Counted from the first letter of the stretch, positions 16,880 through 25,804 are shown. The stretch: 64,000 nt of DNA from Shinella yambaruensis (GCF_022899355.1 NZ_JALJCK010000002.1:652765-716764); one strand, 5' to 3'. Made by a program: numbers and translations. Notes: generated from the letters alone by a model not told the origin.

Positions 16880-18054
16880 GCGCGGGCTCCTCCCGGACCG
16901 GCCGGTCGCTCCTCCTGCTGGCGCCGCTGCTTCTCTTCCTCGTCGGCTTCTTCGTCTGGCCGCTGATCAGCATGATGTCGCAGGCCGTGTCGGATCCGGC
17001 CGTGCTGCGCCTCCTGCCGCGCAGCGCCGAGGTGCTGGCCGACTGGGATCGCGCCTCGCCGCCGACCATGCCCATGCAGGCGGCGCTGATGGAAGACCTC
17101 AAGGCCGTCGACGACGACCAGGCGCTCGGCGACATGGTGCGCCGCCTCAACAGCGCCCGCTCCGGCTTCCGCACGCTGATGGCGAAGACGACGAGCGCGC
17201 TGGACGACACGGTCAGTCCGCCCGCCGACCTCGTCTCCATCGACCAGCGCTGGGAACGGCCGGAATTCTGGCTGGCGATCGCCGATGCGCTCTCGCCCTA
17301 TACCGACCGCAACCTGCTCGCCGCCGTCGATCTCGGCCGCAATGCCGCGGGCAGCATCGAGCACCTGCCGGCCGACCAGTCCGTCAACCGGGTGATCCTC
17401 GTGCGGACCTTCTGGATCGCCGCGCTCGTCACCTTCGCCTGCGCCTGCATCGGCTTTCCCTATGCGATCATCGCCGCCTCGCTGACCGGCTGGAAGCGCG
17501 ACCTGATGCTCGGCGCCGTCCTGCTGCCGCTCTGGACCTCGCTCCTGGTGCGCACCGCCGCCTGGTTCATCCTCCTGCAGGAACAGGGGCTCATCAACGA
17601 TCTCCTGCGCTGGCTGCGTATCATCGACGCGCCGCTGCCGCTGATCTTCAACCGCACCGGCGTCATCATCGCCATGACCCATGTGCTGCTGCCCTTCATG
17701 GTGCTGCCGATCTATTCCGTGCTGATCACCATTCCCAAGAACCTGATGCCGGCCGCCGCCTCGCTCGGCGCGCCGCCCTGGCGGGCGTTCCTGCGCGTGC
17801 TTCTGCCGCTCAGCCTGCGCGGCGTCGCCTCCGGCAGCCTGCTCGTCTTCATCTCGGCGATCGGCTACTACATCACGCCGGCGCTGATCGGCGGGCCGGG
17901 CGACCAGATGATCTCGTCCATCATCGCCTTCTACGCCACGGGCTCGGCTAACTGGGGCATGGCCGGCGCACTCGGCGTCGTGCTGCTCGTCGCGACGCTG
18001 TTGCTCTACAGCGTCTATGCGCGGCTCTCCGCCGATGAACCGGGGAGGCGATAG
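16876..18054 (+). CDS. ABC transporter permease, PotB/PotH-like with long periplasmic loop
   Basis: 392 residues, about 100 more than PotB. The extra length is a soluble stretch, residues about 35-170, between the first membrane segment and the remaining five; it is rich in charged residues and would lie in the periplasm. The EAA-like loop ASLGAPPWRAFLRVLLPLS near residue 300 contacts the ATPase. Long first loops of this kind are common in alphaproteobacterial members. Start overlaps the ATPase stop by ATGA; the second permease begins 3 bases after this stop. Confidence 0.87.
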   Translation: MSAGSSRTGRSLLLLAPLLLFLVGFFVWPLISMMSQAVSDPAVLRLLPRSAEVLADWDRASPPTMPMQAALMEDLKAVDDDQALGDMVRRLNSARSGFRTLMAKTTSALDDTVSPPADLVSIDQRWERPEFWLAIADALSPYTDRNLLAAVDLGRNAAGSIEHLPADQSVNRVILVRTFWIAALVTFACACIGFPYAIIAASLTGWKRDLMLGAVLLPLWTSLLVRTAAWFILLQEQGLINDLLRWLRIIDAPLPLIFNRTGVIIAMTHVLLPFMVLPIYSVLITIPKNLMPAAASLGAPPWRAFLRVLLPLSLRGVASGSLLVFISAIGYYITPALIGGPGDQMISSIIAFYATGSANWGMAGALGVVLLVATLLLYSVYARLSADEPGRR

Positions 18055-18057
18055 GCC

Positions 18058-18840
18058 ATGCCGATGAAGCTCGCCAAGACCGCCTTCGCCGCGCTGACGA
18101 TCCTCTTCCTCGTCGCGCCGCTCATCGCCATCCTGCCGCTCGCCTTCACCTCGAGCGTCATCCTCACCTATCCGGTCCCCTCCTGGTCGCTGCGCTGGTT
18201 CGAGGAGCTGTTCACCGCCGATGCCTGGCGGCGGGCGATCGTCAACAGCCTGATCATCGGCACCGGCACGACGCTGCTCGCCACGGTGCTCGGCACGGCC
18301 GCCTCGCTGGGTCTGCGCAACCGGCTCCTCTTCTTCCGCGGCTCCATGCGCACGCTCTTCCTGCTGCCGATGGTGGTGCCGGCGGTCGTGCTCGGCGTTG
18401 GCATGCAGGTGCTGCTCGCCGGCTTCGGCCTGACGAACAGCTACGCCGGGGTGATCATCGCCCATACGGTCGTCGCCGTGCCCTTCGTGGTGGTCAGCGT
18501 CACCGGCGCGCTCGCCGGCATCGACGAGCGGGTGGAGCTTGCGGCCCAAAGCCTGGGCGCATCGCCCGCCACGGTCTTCCGGCGCGTGACGCTGCCGCTC
18601 GCCATGCCGGGCGTACTCTCGGGTGCGGTGCTCGCCTTCGCCACCTCGCTCGACGAGGTTGTGCTGACGCTCTTCGTCGCCGGTCCCAACCAGCGCACGC
18701 TGGCCCGGCAGATGTTCTCCAGCATCCGCGAGAACATCAGCCCCGCCATCGCCGCCGCCGCCTTCCTCTTCATCGCCGCGACCGTCGTGATCGGCCTCGT
18801 CGTGGTGCTGTCGCGCTCCATGCTGGCGAAGCGGCGCTAG
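18058..18840 (+). CDS. ABC transporter permease, PotC/PotI-like
   Basis: 260 residues, six membrane segments, usual size for PotC. The ATPase-contact loop AAQSLGASPATVFRRVTLP is near residue 165. It pairs with the preceding permease to form the channel of the polyamine-type importer. The last four bases (CTAG) are shared with the stop of the convergent MocR gene, so transcription from either side runs into the other. Confidence 0.88.
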   Translation: MPMKLAKTAFAALTILFLVAPLIAILPLAFTSSVILTYPVPSWSLRWFEELFTADAWRRAIVNSLIIGTGTTLLATVLGTAASLGLRNRLLFFRGSMRTLFLLPMVVPAVVLGVGMQVLLAGFGLTNSYAGVIIAHTVVAVPFVVVSVTGALAGIDERVELAAQSLGASPATVFRRVTLPLAMPGVLSGAVLAFATSLDEVVLTLFVAGPNQRTLARQMFSSIRENISPAIAAAAFLFIAATVVIGLVVVLSRSMLAKRR

Positions 18841-20231
18841 GCCGTTCGTTTCAACGCATCGGCGAGGACCTGGTAGACGCGCGGTTCCAGCATGTGCGCC
18901 ACGTTGAAGCGCATGAAGCCGGCGGCGCTCTGCGACACGCTGAAGACGTTGCCGGGGGCGAGCACGAGGCCTTCGGCGAGGGCGGCCTGCGCGACCTCGC
19001 CGGAATCGAGCCCCTCCGGCAGCCGGCACCAGAGGTTGAAGCCGCCGCGCGGCTGGAGCCAGGACGTGATGCCGAGTCGCGAAAGCCGCTCCGCCACCTC
19101 GCGCCGGGCGCGCACCAGCTTGCGGCGCAGCTCTTCCATGTGCTTGCGGTAGCCGCCGCCGGCGAGCATATGGGCGATGATCTCGCTGGAGATCGGGCTC
19201 GGCCCGCCGAAATTGGTGGCGATCTGCAGGTCGACCAGCCCCTCGATCCAATCCGGCCGCGCCGCGATATAGCCGCAGCGCGCGGAGGCGGAGAGCGTCT
19301 TGGAGAAGCTGCCGATGCGGATGACGCGGTCGAGCCCGTCGAGCGCGGCAAGCCGGGTGGAGGGCTCCGGCTCGAAATCGGCAAAGATGTCGTCCTCGAC
19401 GATGATCGTCTCGCTGCCGGCGGCCGCGTTGAGCAGGCGGTGCGCCACCTGCGGCGACAGGGTCGCGCCCGTCGGGTTGTGGATGGCCGAATTGGTCACG
19501 TAGAGCCGCGGCCGTTTCGCCGCGAGCACGGCCTCGAAGGCCGCGATGTCGGGGCCTGACGGCGTATAGGGCACGCCGACGACCGTCACCTGATGCGCCT
19601 TCAGCAGCGCCTGGAAATTGAAGTAGCAGGGATCGTCCACCAGCACCGTGTCGCCGGGGCGCAGCAGGAAGCGGCCGATCAGGTCGAGCGCCTGCGTGCC
19701 CGTGCTCGTCAGCATCAGGTGCTCCGGCCCGGCCGAAATGCCTTCCTCCGCGAGCCGGCCGATGAGCAGCCGCCGCAGGAACGAGGAGCCGCGCGTGCTG
19801 CCGTAATAGGACAGGAGGTCGCCGTCGCTCTTCGCCAGGCTGCGCATCGCGCGGCGCAGCGCCGCGTCCGGCATCCAGTCCGCCGGCAGCCAGCCGCAGC
19901 CGGGTTTCAGCACCGCGGCATCGGCGTCGAGCGACTGGCGCGACACCCAGAACGGATCGACCGCCCGCGCCTTCGGCGTCTCCGCCGCGGCAAGCTTCAG
20001 CGGGGGCAGGGCGGTTTGCGAGACATAGAAGCCGGAGCCCCGTTGCGCCCGGATCAGCCCCTCCGCCGCAAGCCGGTCATAGGCCTCCACGACGGTGGAG
20101 GGCGAAACGCCCATCTTGGCGGCGAACCGGCGGATCGAGGGCAGCCGGTCGCCCGGCGCGAGCGCGCGGCTGGCGATGCGGTCGTTGATCGTCGCCATGA
20201 CCTCGGAAATCCGGCTCGTGCTTTCGGTCAT
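18837..20231 (-). CDS. MocR-family regulator (GntR DNA-binding domain fused to aminotransferase-like domain)
   Basis: 464 residues. Residues about 1-75 are a GntR winged helix (LAPGDRLPSIRRFAAKMGVSPSTVVEAYDRL). The rest is a fold-type I aminotransferase-like domain with the PLP lysine in RIGSFSKTLSASARCGY and the Asp in IVEDDIFADF, so it probably binds PLP as effector. Start MTESTSR was taken because GAAAGAGA precedes it; upstream codons lie in a repeat region. MocR regulators usually control the divergent gene, here the EamA transporter. Confidence 0.88.
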   Translation of the reverse strand: MTESTSRISEVMATINDRIASRALAPGDRLPSIRRFAAKMGVSPSTVVEAYDRLAAEGLIRAQRGSGFYVSQTALPPLKLAAAETPKARAVDPFWVSRQSLDADAAVLKPGCGWLPADWMPDAALRRAMRSLAKSDGDLLSYYGSTRGSSFLRRLLIGRLAEEGISAGPEHLMLTSTGTQALDLIGRFLLRPGDTVLVDDPCYFNFQALLKAHQVTVVGVPYTPSGPDIAAFEAVLAAKRPRLYVTNSAIHNPTGATLSPQVAHRLLNAAAGSETIIVEDDIFADFEPEPSTRLAALDGLDRVIRIGSFSKTLSASARCGYIAARPDWIEGLVDLQIATNFGGPSPISSEIIAHMLAGGGYRKHMEELRRKLVRARREVAERLSRLGITSWLQPRGGFNLWCRLPEGLDSGEVAQAALAEGLVLAPGNVFSVSQSAAGFMRFNVAHMLEPRVYQVLADALKRTA

Positions 20232-20289
20232 GTTCTCTTTCCGCATCCAGGATTCTTCTTTGCCGGCAGGCGGATGAGGCGCTTGTCCT

Positions 20290-20425
20290 CCCCTCATCCG
20301 CCTGCCGGCACCTTCTCCCCGCAAGCGGGGCGAAGGGATATGCCCGCGCCGGTTTCCCGACCGATCATCGTCGCGTGGGGCACGTCCCCTCTCCCCGCTT
20401 GCGGGGAGAGGGTTAGGGTGAGGGG
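20290..20425. repeat. Palindromic intergenic mosaic element, copy B
   Basis: 136 bases from CCCCTCATCC to GGTGAGGGG with two CTCCCCGC/GCGGGG hairpins, close in sequence to the reverse complement of copy C (44304-44441). It is preceded at 20261-20282 by an inverted copy of its own left edge (TGCCGGCAGGCGGATGAGG). It fills most of the 324-base gap between the MocR gene and the exporter. Confidence 0.75.
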
Positions 20426-20468
20426 CGGCCGCCTTGCCATAGGGATTGCCGCCTCTGTATTGCTAATT

Positions 20469-20483
20469 GAACCAGTACAGTTC
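20469..20483. promoter_or_regulatory. Candidate operator between MocR regulator and exporter
   Basis: GAACCAGTACAGTTC: GAAC and GTTC are inverted around a 7-base centre, in the AT-richer 80 bases before the exporter gene. It could be the regulator's site. Only one copy was seen, so confidence is low. Confidence 0.35.
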
Positions 20484-20555
20484 TTTTAGATTGTATCGCT
20501 CCTTCCCTGTCTTCGCCAGCCCTGCCGCCGTAAAGAAGGATGAATGCGAGGACCA

Positions 20556-21419
20556 ATGAAAACATCCATGGAAGGCTGGGGCAGCGGGCTTGCCGGCGTC
20601 ATCATCTTCAGCGGCTCGCTGCCGGCGACCCGCGTGGCGGTGGCGGATTTCTCGCCGCTGTTCCTGACATCGGCCCGCGCGGTCATCGCCGCGCTGCTGG
20701 GTGCGGCGCTGCTCCTTGCCCTGCGCCAGCCGAGGCCGTCGCGCGATACGCTCCTTTCGCTGGCAATCGTCGCGCTCGGCGTCGTCGTCGGTTTTCCTCT
20801 GCTGACGGCGCTGGCGCTGCAATACATCACCTCGGCGCATTCCATCGTCTTCGTCGGGCTTTTGCCGCTGGCGACCGCCATCTTCGGCGTGCTGCGCGGC
20901 GGGGAGCGGCCGAAGCCGCTGTTCTGGCTGTTCTCCGGCATCGGCAGCGCGACGGTGGTGGGCTTCGCGCTGAATTCGGGCGGCGAAGTCTCGCTCGTCG
21001 GCGATCTCCTGATGGTCGCGGCCATCGTCGCCTGCGGCCTTGGTTATGCGGAAGGCGCCAAGCTCTCGCGCACGCTCGGCGGCTGGCAGGTCATTTCCTG
21101 GGCGCTGATCCTCTCCCTGCCGCTGATGGCGATCATCGCGCTCGTCTCGCTGCCCGAGACCTTCGCCGGCATCGACGGCAGCGCCTGGGCGGGGCTCGCC
21201 TATGTCTCGGTCTTCAGCATGCTGATCGGCTTCGTCTTCTGGTATCGGGGCCTGGCGCTCGGCGGCATCGCGGCGGTGGGCCAGCTGCAACTGCTCCAGC
21301 CCTTCTTCGGCCTGCTGCTCGCCGCCGTCCTGCTGCATGAGCGCGTGAGCCCGCTGATGCTGGTCACGACGCTCGCCATCGTGCTTTGCGTGGCCGGCGC
21401 CCGCAAATTTGCCCGCTGA
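20556..21419 (+). CDS. EamA/DMT-family membrane transporter
   Basis: 287 residues with ten hydrophobic segments in two repeats of five, the usual DMT (EamA) layout. These proteins mostly export amino acids or other metabolites across the inner membrane. ATG at 20556 has GAGGA upstream; an ATG 12 bases earlier is less well placed. Divergent from the MocR-type regulator, a common pairing in which the regulator senses a pyridoxal- or amino-acid-related signal and switches on the exporter. Substrate unknown. Confidence 0.87.
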   Translation: MKTSMEGWGSGLAGVIIFSGSLPATRVAVADFSPLFLTSARAVIAALLGAALLLALRQPRPSRDTLLSLAIVALGVVVGFPLLTALALQYITSAHSIVFVGLLPLATAIFGVLRGGERPKPLFWLFSGIGSATVVGFALNSGGEVSLVGDLLMVAAIVACGLGYAEGAKLSRTLGGWQVISWALILSLPLMAIIALVSLPETFAGIDGSAWAGLAYVSVFSMLIGFVFWYRGLALGGIAAVGQLQLLQPFFGLLLAAVLLHERVSPLMLVTTLAIVLCVAGARKFAR

Positions 21420-21420
21420 A

Positions 21421-21465
21421 GCAATTCCAGCAAAAGTGTGAAGCGGTTTTGCGTAAGGCAATTCC
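21421..21465. repeat. Dispersed 45-47 base intergenic repeat, copy 2
   Basis: GCAATTCCAGCAAAAGTG then GAAGCGGTTTTGCGT and AATTCCGG. It matches the reverse complement of 12610-12656 with few changes. It starts two bases after the exporter stop codon. Confidence 0.7.
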
Positions 21466-21597
21466 GGCCAGGCCTGCGCAGGACCGGCAGCCGGCGGCGT
21501 TCGGGGAATGGAGACGGCGCGCGAAATCTGCTATGGCTCTTGCCAGCGGTTCGTGCCTTCGACGATAGTGTCCGGCGGAACGGCCTGGGAGAGCTGG

Positions 21598-22617
21598 ATG
21601 GCGGCAGATGTTCGCACGTCGAAAGAGATGAACGGTGCCCTGGCGCCGAAGGCGCTGCGGGTCGGCTTCATCCTGTCGAAAAGTTTCACGCTGTCGGCCT
21701 TCGCGCTGTTCGTCGATACGCTGCGGCTGGCCAGCGACAGCGAGGACCGCTCGCGCCGCGTCCACTGCGATTGGGACGTGCTGAGCAGCACGCGCAACTT
21801 CATCACCTCGTCGAGCGGCATCCAGGTCGCCCCGACCGCGCCCTTTGCCGATCCCGCCTGTTTCGACTACATCGCCGTCGTCGGCGGCCTCCTGTCGGTG
21901 GAGGAGCCCATCGACAGCTATGCCCAGGCCTATCTGCGCAAGGCCGCCCAGGCCGGCGTCGGGCTGATCGGCCTCTGTACGGGCAGCTTCATCCTGGCCG
22001 AGGCGGGCCTTCTGAAGGGACACACGGCCTGCGTCAGCTGGCTGCACCACCGCGATTTCCGCGGCCGTTTTCCCGATATCGAAGCGACGTCGGAACAGAT
22101 CTTCCGTTTCGACGGCAAGGTTGCCACCTGTGCCGGCGGCAGCAGCGTCGCCGATCTCGCCGCGACGCTCGTGCGCCACCATGTCGGCGAGGCGGCCGAG
22201 CGCAACGCGCTGGAAATCCTGCAGATCCGCCACCGGCGCGATGCGACCGACGTGCAGCCGCGCAATCCGCTCGGCCTCGAGGCCCGCGACCGCCGCGTGC
22301 ACCTCGCCATCATGATGATGGAACAGCACACCGAGGACCTCCTGTCGATCGACAGCATCGCCACCATGACGGGTGTCTCCCGCCGCCAGCTCGAGCGGCT
22401 GTTCGAGGGCGACATGGGCGCCTCGCCGAGCGCGATCTACATGAAGATCCGCATGGCCGCGGCGCTCACCATGGTGATGCGCACCAACAAGCCGCTGATC
22501 GAGATCGCGCTGGAGACCGGTTTCGAGAGCCTGTCGCACTTCACCCGCCGCTTCCGTGCCGCTTTCGGCGATACGCCCTCGCAGATCCGCCGCGACGGCC
22601 GCCGCCAGGCCGGCTGA
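21598..22617 (+). CDS. AraC-family regulator with amidase-like N-terminal domain (GlxA type)
   Basis: 339 residues. Residues about 20-190 are a DJ-1/PfpI-like domain (FILSKSFTLSAFALFVDTLR, then GLCTGSFILAEAGLL with the nucleophile-elbow Cys), residues about 235-335 an AraC double helix-turn-helix ending in TGFESLSHFTRRFRAAFGDTPS. Relatives such as GlxA, CdhR and ArgR-type activators control arginine, carnitine or glycine-betaine catabolism. GGGAG lies 5 bases before the ATG at 21598; an earlier ATG at 21508 lacks a site. No obvious target gene adjoins, so its regulon is unknown. Confidence 0.87.
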   Translation: MAADVRTSKEMNGALAPKALRVGFILSKSFTLSAFALFVDTLRLASDSEDRSRRVHCDWDVLSSTRNFITSSSGIQVAPTAPFADPACFDYIAVVGGLLSVEEPIDSYAQAYLRKAAQAGVGLIGLCTGSFILAEAGLLKGHTACVSWLHHRDFRGRFPDIEATSEQIFRFDGKVATCAGGSSVADLAATLVRHHVGEAAERNALEILQIRHRRDATDVQPRNPLGLEARDRRVHLAIMMMEQHTEDLLSIDSIATMTGVSRRQLERLFEGDMGASPSAIYMKIRMAAALTMVMRTNKPLIEIALETGFESLSHFTRRFRAAFGDTPSQIRRDGRRQAG

Positions 22618-22693
22618 AGGGCAAATCGCCCGGCCGCCGGGAACCAACCCGTGCGAAAACCGTTCGGTCTCCATTGCTGACAAGGAGACCGCA

Positions 22694-23017
22694 ATGGCAA
22701 GCAACGACGTCCAATCCCAGATTTCCGCCCTGCGCGCAGAGATCGCCCAGCTCCAGAAGGACCTTGGCGAACGCGGCAGCGAGGCCTACGAGACCATCCG
22801 CGATCGCGCCGGCAATGCCGTGGAGGCTGCCCGACCGGCCGTCCGCTCGGCAACGAAATATGTACGCAACGAAGGCGCCGCCGTCGCGCAGGCCGCGCGC
22901 GAACACCCGGCCGCGCTCTCGACGGTCGTCCTGACCGCAGGCCTTGCCGGCGTCGTCATCGGTTACCTGCTCGGCTCGCTCGAAAGCGAACCGCCCCGCC
23001 GCCAGCGCTGGTTCTGA
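22694..23017 (+). CDS. DUF883/ElaB-YqjD-like membrane-anchored protein
   Basis: 107 residues. Residues 1-75 form a long amphipathic helix rich in Ala, Glu and Arg; residues about 80-98 are one hydrophobic C-terminal membrane segment with a GYLLGS motif; the tail is Arg-rich. This is the ElaB/YqjD/YgaM layout, E. coli relatives of which bind ribosomes at the inner membrane in stationary phase. AAGGAG lies 6 bases before the start. A clear terminator follows. A paralogue lies convergently at 23128-23433. Confidence 0.82.
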   Translation: MASNDVQSQISALRAEIAQLQKDLGERGSEAYETIRDRAGNAVEAARPAVRSATKYVRNEGAAVAQAAREHPAALSTVVLTAGLAGVVIGYLLGSLESEPPRRQRWF

Positions 23018-23024
23018 ACAGACG

Positions 23025-23049
23025 AAAGCCCGGCATCGCCGGGCTTTTT
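23025..23049 (+). terminator. Rho-independent terminator
   Basis: AAAGCCCGGC, loop ATC, GCCGGGCTTTTT: a 10-base perfect stem and T-run, 8 bases after the DUF883 gene. Confidence 0.92.
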
Positions 23050-23127
23050 CATGCTGTGAGGAAACGGATGCAAGACGCGGGTTTCCTTGGTTTCTACGTA
23101 TCCCGGGCTTGGCCGGGGATACGCATG

Positions 23128-23433
23128 TCACCGGTGGCGAAGGCCGAACAGATAGCCGATGAAGGCGGCGCCGGCCAGCGCGGCGAGCGGGTTGGCCTGG
23201 ATCGTCTGGCGCACCTCGTCACGCAGCGATTCCGCCTTGGCGACCGCCAGTTGGCCGGTGCCTTCGGCGATCAGCCCCGCGGATTCCTTCAGCCGGCTGA
23301 TTTCCGTCTTCAGCGCCTCGATCTGTTCGTTCACCGTTGCTTCGGCCGCAGCAGCACGGGCGTCTTCCGAAATGTTGTCGCGCCCCTCAACGACGCCGAG
23401 CGTGCGTTTGCCGGTGCTCTTTTCGTCAGCCAT
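23128..23433 (-). CDS. DUF883/ElaB-like membrane-anchored protein, second copy
   Basis: 101 residues. Same layout as 22694-23017: charged helical N-terminal part (EQIEALKTEISRLKE) and one C-terminal hydrophobic segment ANPLAALAGAAFIGYLFG ending in basic residues. Start MADEKST was preferred because AGGAG lies 8 bases upstream; the ATG two codons earlier is only 2 bases from it. It is convergent with its paralogue and divergent from the imu cassette, sharing the intergenic region that holds the LexA box. Confidence 0.8.
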   Translation of the reverse strand: MADEKSTGKRTLGVVEGRDNISEDARAAAAEATVNEQIEALKTEISRLKESAGLIAEGTGQLAVAKAESLRDEVRQTIQANPLAALAGAAFIGYLFGLRHR

Positions 23434-23539
23434 GGACATGTCTCCTGGATTTGATGGAATGGCGAAAGGAGAACTTTCGCCGCGCCACTTGGTTCCCGAC
23501 GATGATTCAAACTGTGATCTTTCCGGCATGACCGGGCGA

Positions 23540-23574
23540 TTGACTCTTGCGGATTTTGAGAACAAATAGAGAAC
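23540..23574 (+). promoter_or_regulatory. SOS promoter with LexA box for imuA-imuB-dnaE2
   Basis: GAAC-AAATAGA-GAAC at 23560-23574 is exactly the direct-repeat LexA box of alphaproteobacteria (GTTC-N7-GTTC on the other strand). It overlaps a plausible sigma-70 promoter: TTGACT at 23540-23545, a 17-base spacer, and CAAATA at 23563-23568. LexA binding would block RNA polymerase until DNA damage. Confidence 0.9.
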
Positions 23575-23607
23575 ATATTGTCTTTCAGCCGGGAGCCCGC
23601 CAAGCCG

Positions 23608-24369
23608 ATGTCCGCCTCCGTCCATGCCGTTGTCGCCGATCTGCGCGACCGCATCCGGCAGTTCGACGGCCGCGCCCAGCGCGACCGGGCGGTGCTGCCC
23701 TTCGGCGTGCCGGAGATCGACGCGCGGCTGCCGGGCGGCGGGCTGGCGCTGGCCAGCCTGCACGAGATCTGCGGCGGCGGCAACGATGCCGTCGAGGCCA
23801 GCGCCGCTATGCTCTTTGCCGCCGGCATCGCCGCGCGCACGAAGGGGCAGGTGCTCTGGTGCCTCACGCGGTGCGATCTTTTCGCGCCGGCGCTGGCGCA
23901 GGCGGGGCTTGCGCCCGGCCGCGTCCTCTATGTGGAGGCGGGCGACGAGAAGAGCCTGCTGCTCTGTTTCGAGGAGGGGTTGCGCCATGGCGGGCTCGGC
24001 GCCGTCGTCGCCGAGGTGGCGCGCCTGTCGATGACCGCCTCGCGCCGCCTGCAGCTCGCCGCGGAGGCCGGCGGCACGCTCGGCCTTGCCCTGCGCCGCT
24101 TCCGCCACCGGAAGGAGGCGGATGCCCTTGCGCAGCCCTCCGCCGCGGTGACGCGCTGGCGGGTCCATGTGCGGCCCTCCGCACCCCTTCCCGTGCCCGG
24201 CATCGGCCGGGCGCAATGGCTGCTGGAACTGGCCCGCTGCCGGGCCGGCGAGGCGGCGGACTTTGACGTGGAGGCCACCGATGCCGAGGGTCGTATCGCT
24301 TTTTCTTCCCGGCTGGCCGATCGATCGCCTGCGGCGGGCGCTCGGCGCATCGGCGCCGCCGCCGGATAG
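23608..24369 (+). CDS. imuA: Translesion mutagenesis protein ImuA (RecA/SulA-like)
   Basis: 253 residues. RecA-fold remnants are visible (LPFGVPEIDARLPGGGLALASLHEI and a VLYVEAGDEKSLL segment) without a Walker A lysine motif, as in ImuA. It takes part with ImuB and DnaE2 in damage-induced mutagenesis. Start at MSASVHAV: the alternative TTG at 23578 lies only 4 bases after the LexA box and would be almost leaderless. The 3' end overlaps imuB by 89 bases in another frame. Confidence 0.87.
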   Translation: MSASVHAVVADLRDRIRQFDGRAQRDRAVLPFGVPEIDARLPGGGLALASLHEICGGGNDAVEASAAMLFAAGIAARTKGQVLWCLTRCDLFAPALAQAGLAPGRVLYVEAGDEKSLLLCFEEGLRHGGLGAVVAEVARLSMTASRRLQLAAEAGGTLGLALRRFRHRKEADALAQPSAAVTRWRVHVRPSAPLPVPGIGRAQWLLELARCRAGEAADFDVEATDAEGRIAFSSRLADRSPAAGARRIGAAAG

Positions 24370-25804
24370 CCGGCTCGTGCTCGTCGGCCGCGACGGCGCG
24401 CGCCGCATCCTGACGGCGGTGAGCCGGCCGGCCGAGCAGGCGGGCCTGCGCGTCGGCATGCCGCTCACCAAGGCCCATGCGCTGCTGCCGGGCGTTACCA
24501 CCATGCCGGCCGATCCCGCGGCCGATGCCGCCGCCCTGGGCCGCCTCGCGCTCTGGGCCCTGCAGCACTATGCGCCCATCGTCGCCCCGGACCCGCCCGA
24601 TGGCCTCGTCATCGACACGACCGGCGCCGATCACCTGCACGGCGGCGAGGCGCGCATGCTGACCGGCCTCGTCAACCGTCTCTCCGCCTCCGGCATCTTT
24701 GCCCGTGCCGCCATCGCCGACAGCTGGGGTGCGGCCCATGCCGCCGCCCGCTTCCTCGCCGATCCCGTATGCGTCCTCCCGCCGGGCAAGGCCGGCGAGA
24801 CCGTGTCGCCCCTGCCGGTCGCGGGATTGCGGATACCGCCGGAAACCGTGGCGGGCCTTCATGTGCTCGGCTTCTCCACGATCGGGGATGTGCTGACCGT
24901 GCCGCGCGCGCCGCTCGTCCTGCGCTTCGGCCCGCTTCTCGGCCGCCGGCTCGACCAGCTTCAGGGCACGATTTCCGAACCCGTCGATCCGCTGCGCGAT
25001 CCGGACCTCGTCACGGTCCGCAAGGTTTTCGGCGAGCCGATCGGCGCCCCCGAGACCATCGCGCGCTACACGGCCGGTCTCGTGCGCGATCTCTGCGCGG
25101 CGCTGGAAAAACGCGGCCTCGGCGCCCGCCGGCTCGATCTCCTCTTCCATCGTGTCGACAATTCCCTGCAGGCGATCCGCATCGGCACGGCGCGGCCCGC
25201 GCGCGACGAAAGACAGCTCATCCGGCTCCTGACAGACCGCATCGAGACGATCGATCCCGGCTTCGGCATCGAGATCATGGACCTGACCGCGACGCTGGCC
25301 GAACCGCTTGTCCTGCAACAGGCCGTCTCCTCACTGATCGAGGCGGAGGAAGCGGACCTTGCCGGCCTCGTCGACGTGATCGTCAACCGCATCGGTGCCG
25401 CGCGCCTCTACCGCATCGCCCCGGTGGAAAGCGACGTGCCGGAACGCTCCTTCCGCCGCATTCCGCCGCTTTCGCCCGAGACGGGCACGACCTGGCCAAG
25501 CCGCTGGCCGCGTCCCGCCCGTCTCCTCGCCCGGCCGGAGCCGGTGGAGGTCATGGCGCTCCTGCCGGACCATCCGCCCGCCTCCTTCACCTGGCGCGGC
25601 GTGCGGCGGCTGGTCAAGCGGGCCGATGGGCCGGAGCGCATCTTCGGCGAATGGTGGAAGCGCGATGCCGAGCTGGCGGCCGTGCGGGATTATTTCCAGG
25701 TCGAGGACACAGGGGGGGAGCGCTTCTGGCTCTTCCGTTCCGGCAACGAAGAGCAGGTGGCAAGCGGCATCGGTCGCTGGTTCCTGCACGGGATTTTCGC
25801 ATGA
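24281..25804 (+). CDS. imuB: Y-family polymerase-like protein ImuB
   Basis: 507 residues. Begins [14 protein letters not shown] where active Y-family polymerases have a metal-binding Asp, and reads [10 protein letters not shown] in place of the SxDE motif, so catalytic acids are missing. That is the known state of ImuB, which acts as a clamp-binding adaptor for DnaE2 and ImuA. Start is the ATG after TGGAGG, inside imuA; a longer frame to 24167 has no such site. Its stop overlaps the dnaE2 start by ATGA, so the cassette is translationally coupled. Confidence 0.9.
   Translation: MPRVVSLFLPGWPIDRLRRALGASAPPPDSRLVLVGRDGARRILTAVSRPAEQAGLRVGMPLTKAHALLPGVTTMPADPAADAAALGRLALWALQHYAPIVAPDPPDGLVIDTTGADHLHGGEARMLTGLVNRLSASGIFARAAIADSWGAAHAAARFLADPVCVLPPGKAGETVSPLPVAGLRIPPETVAGLHVLGFSTIGDVLTVPRAPLVLRFGPLLGRRLDQLQGTISEPVDPLRDPDLVTVRKVFGEPIGAPETIARYTAGLVRDLCAALEKRGLGARRLDLLFHRVDNSLQAIRIGTARPARDERQLIRLLTDRIETIDPGFGIEIMDLTATLAEPLVLQQAVSSLIEAEEADLAGLVDVIVNRIGAARLYRIAPVESDVPERSFRRIPPLSPETGTTWPSRWPRPARLLARPEPVEVMALLPDHPPASFTWRGVRRLVKRADGPERIFGEWWKRDAELAAVRDYFQVEDTGGERFWLFRSGNEEQVASGIGRWFLHGIFA

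Noticed and set aside
16834..19251. 805-codon minus-strand open frame across both Pot-type permeases
   Set aside because: Charged, repetitive translation opposite genuine membrane-protein genes; no motif.
24769..25800. Long N-terminal extension of dnaE2
   Set aside because: It is imuB read in another frame; the family N-terminus begins at the ATG at 25801.
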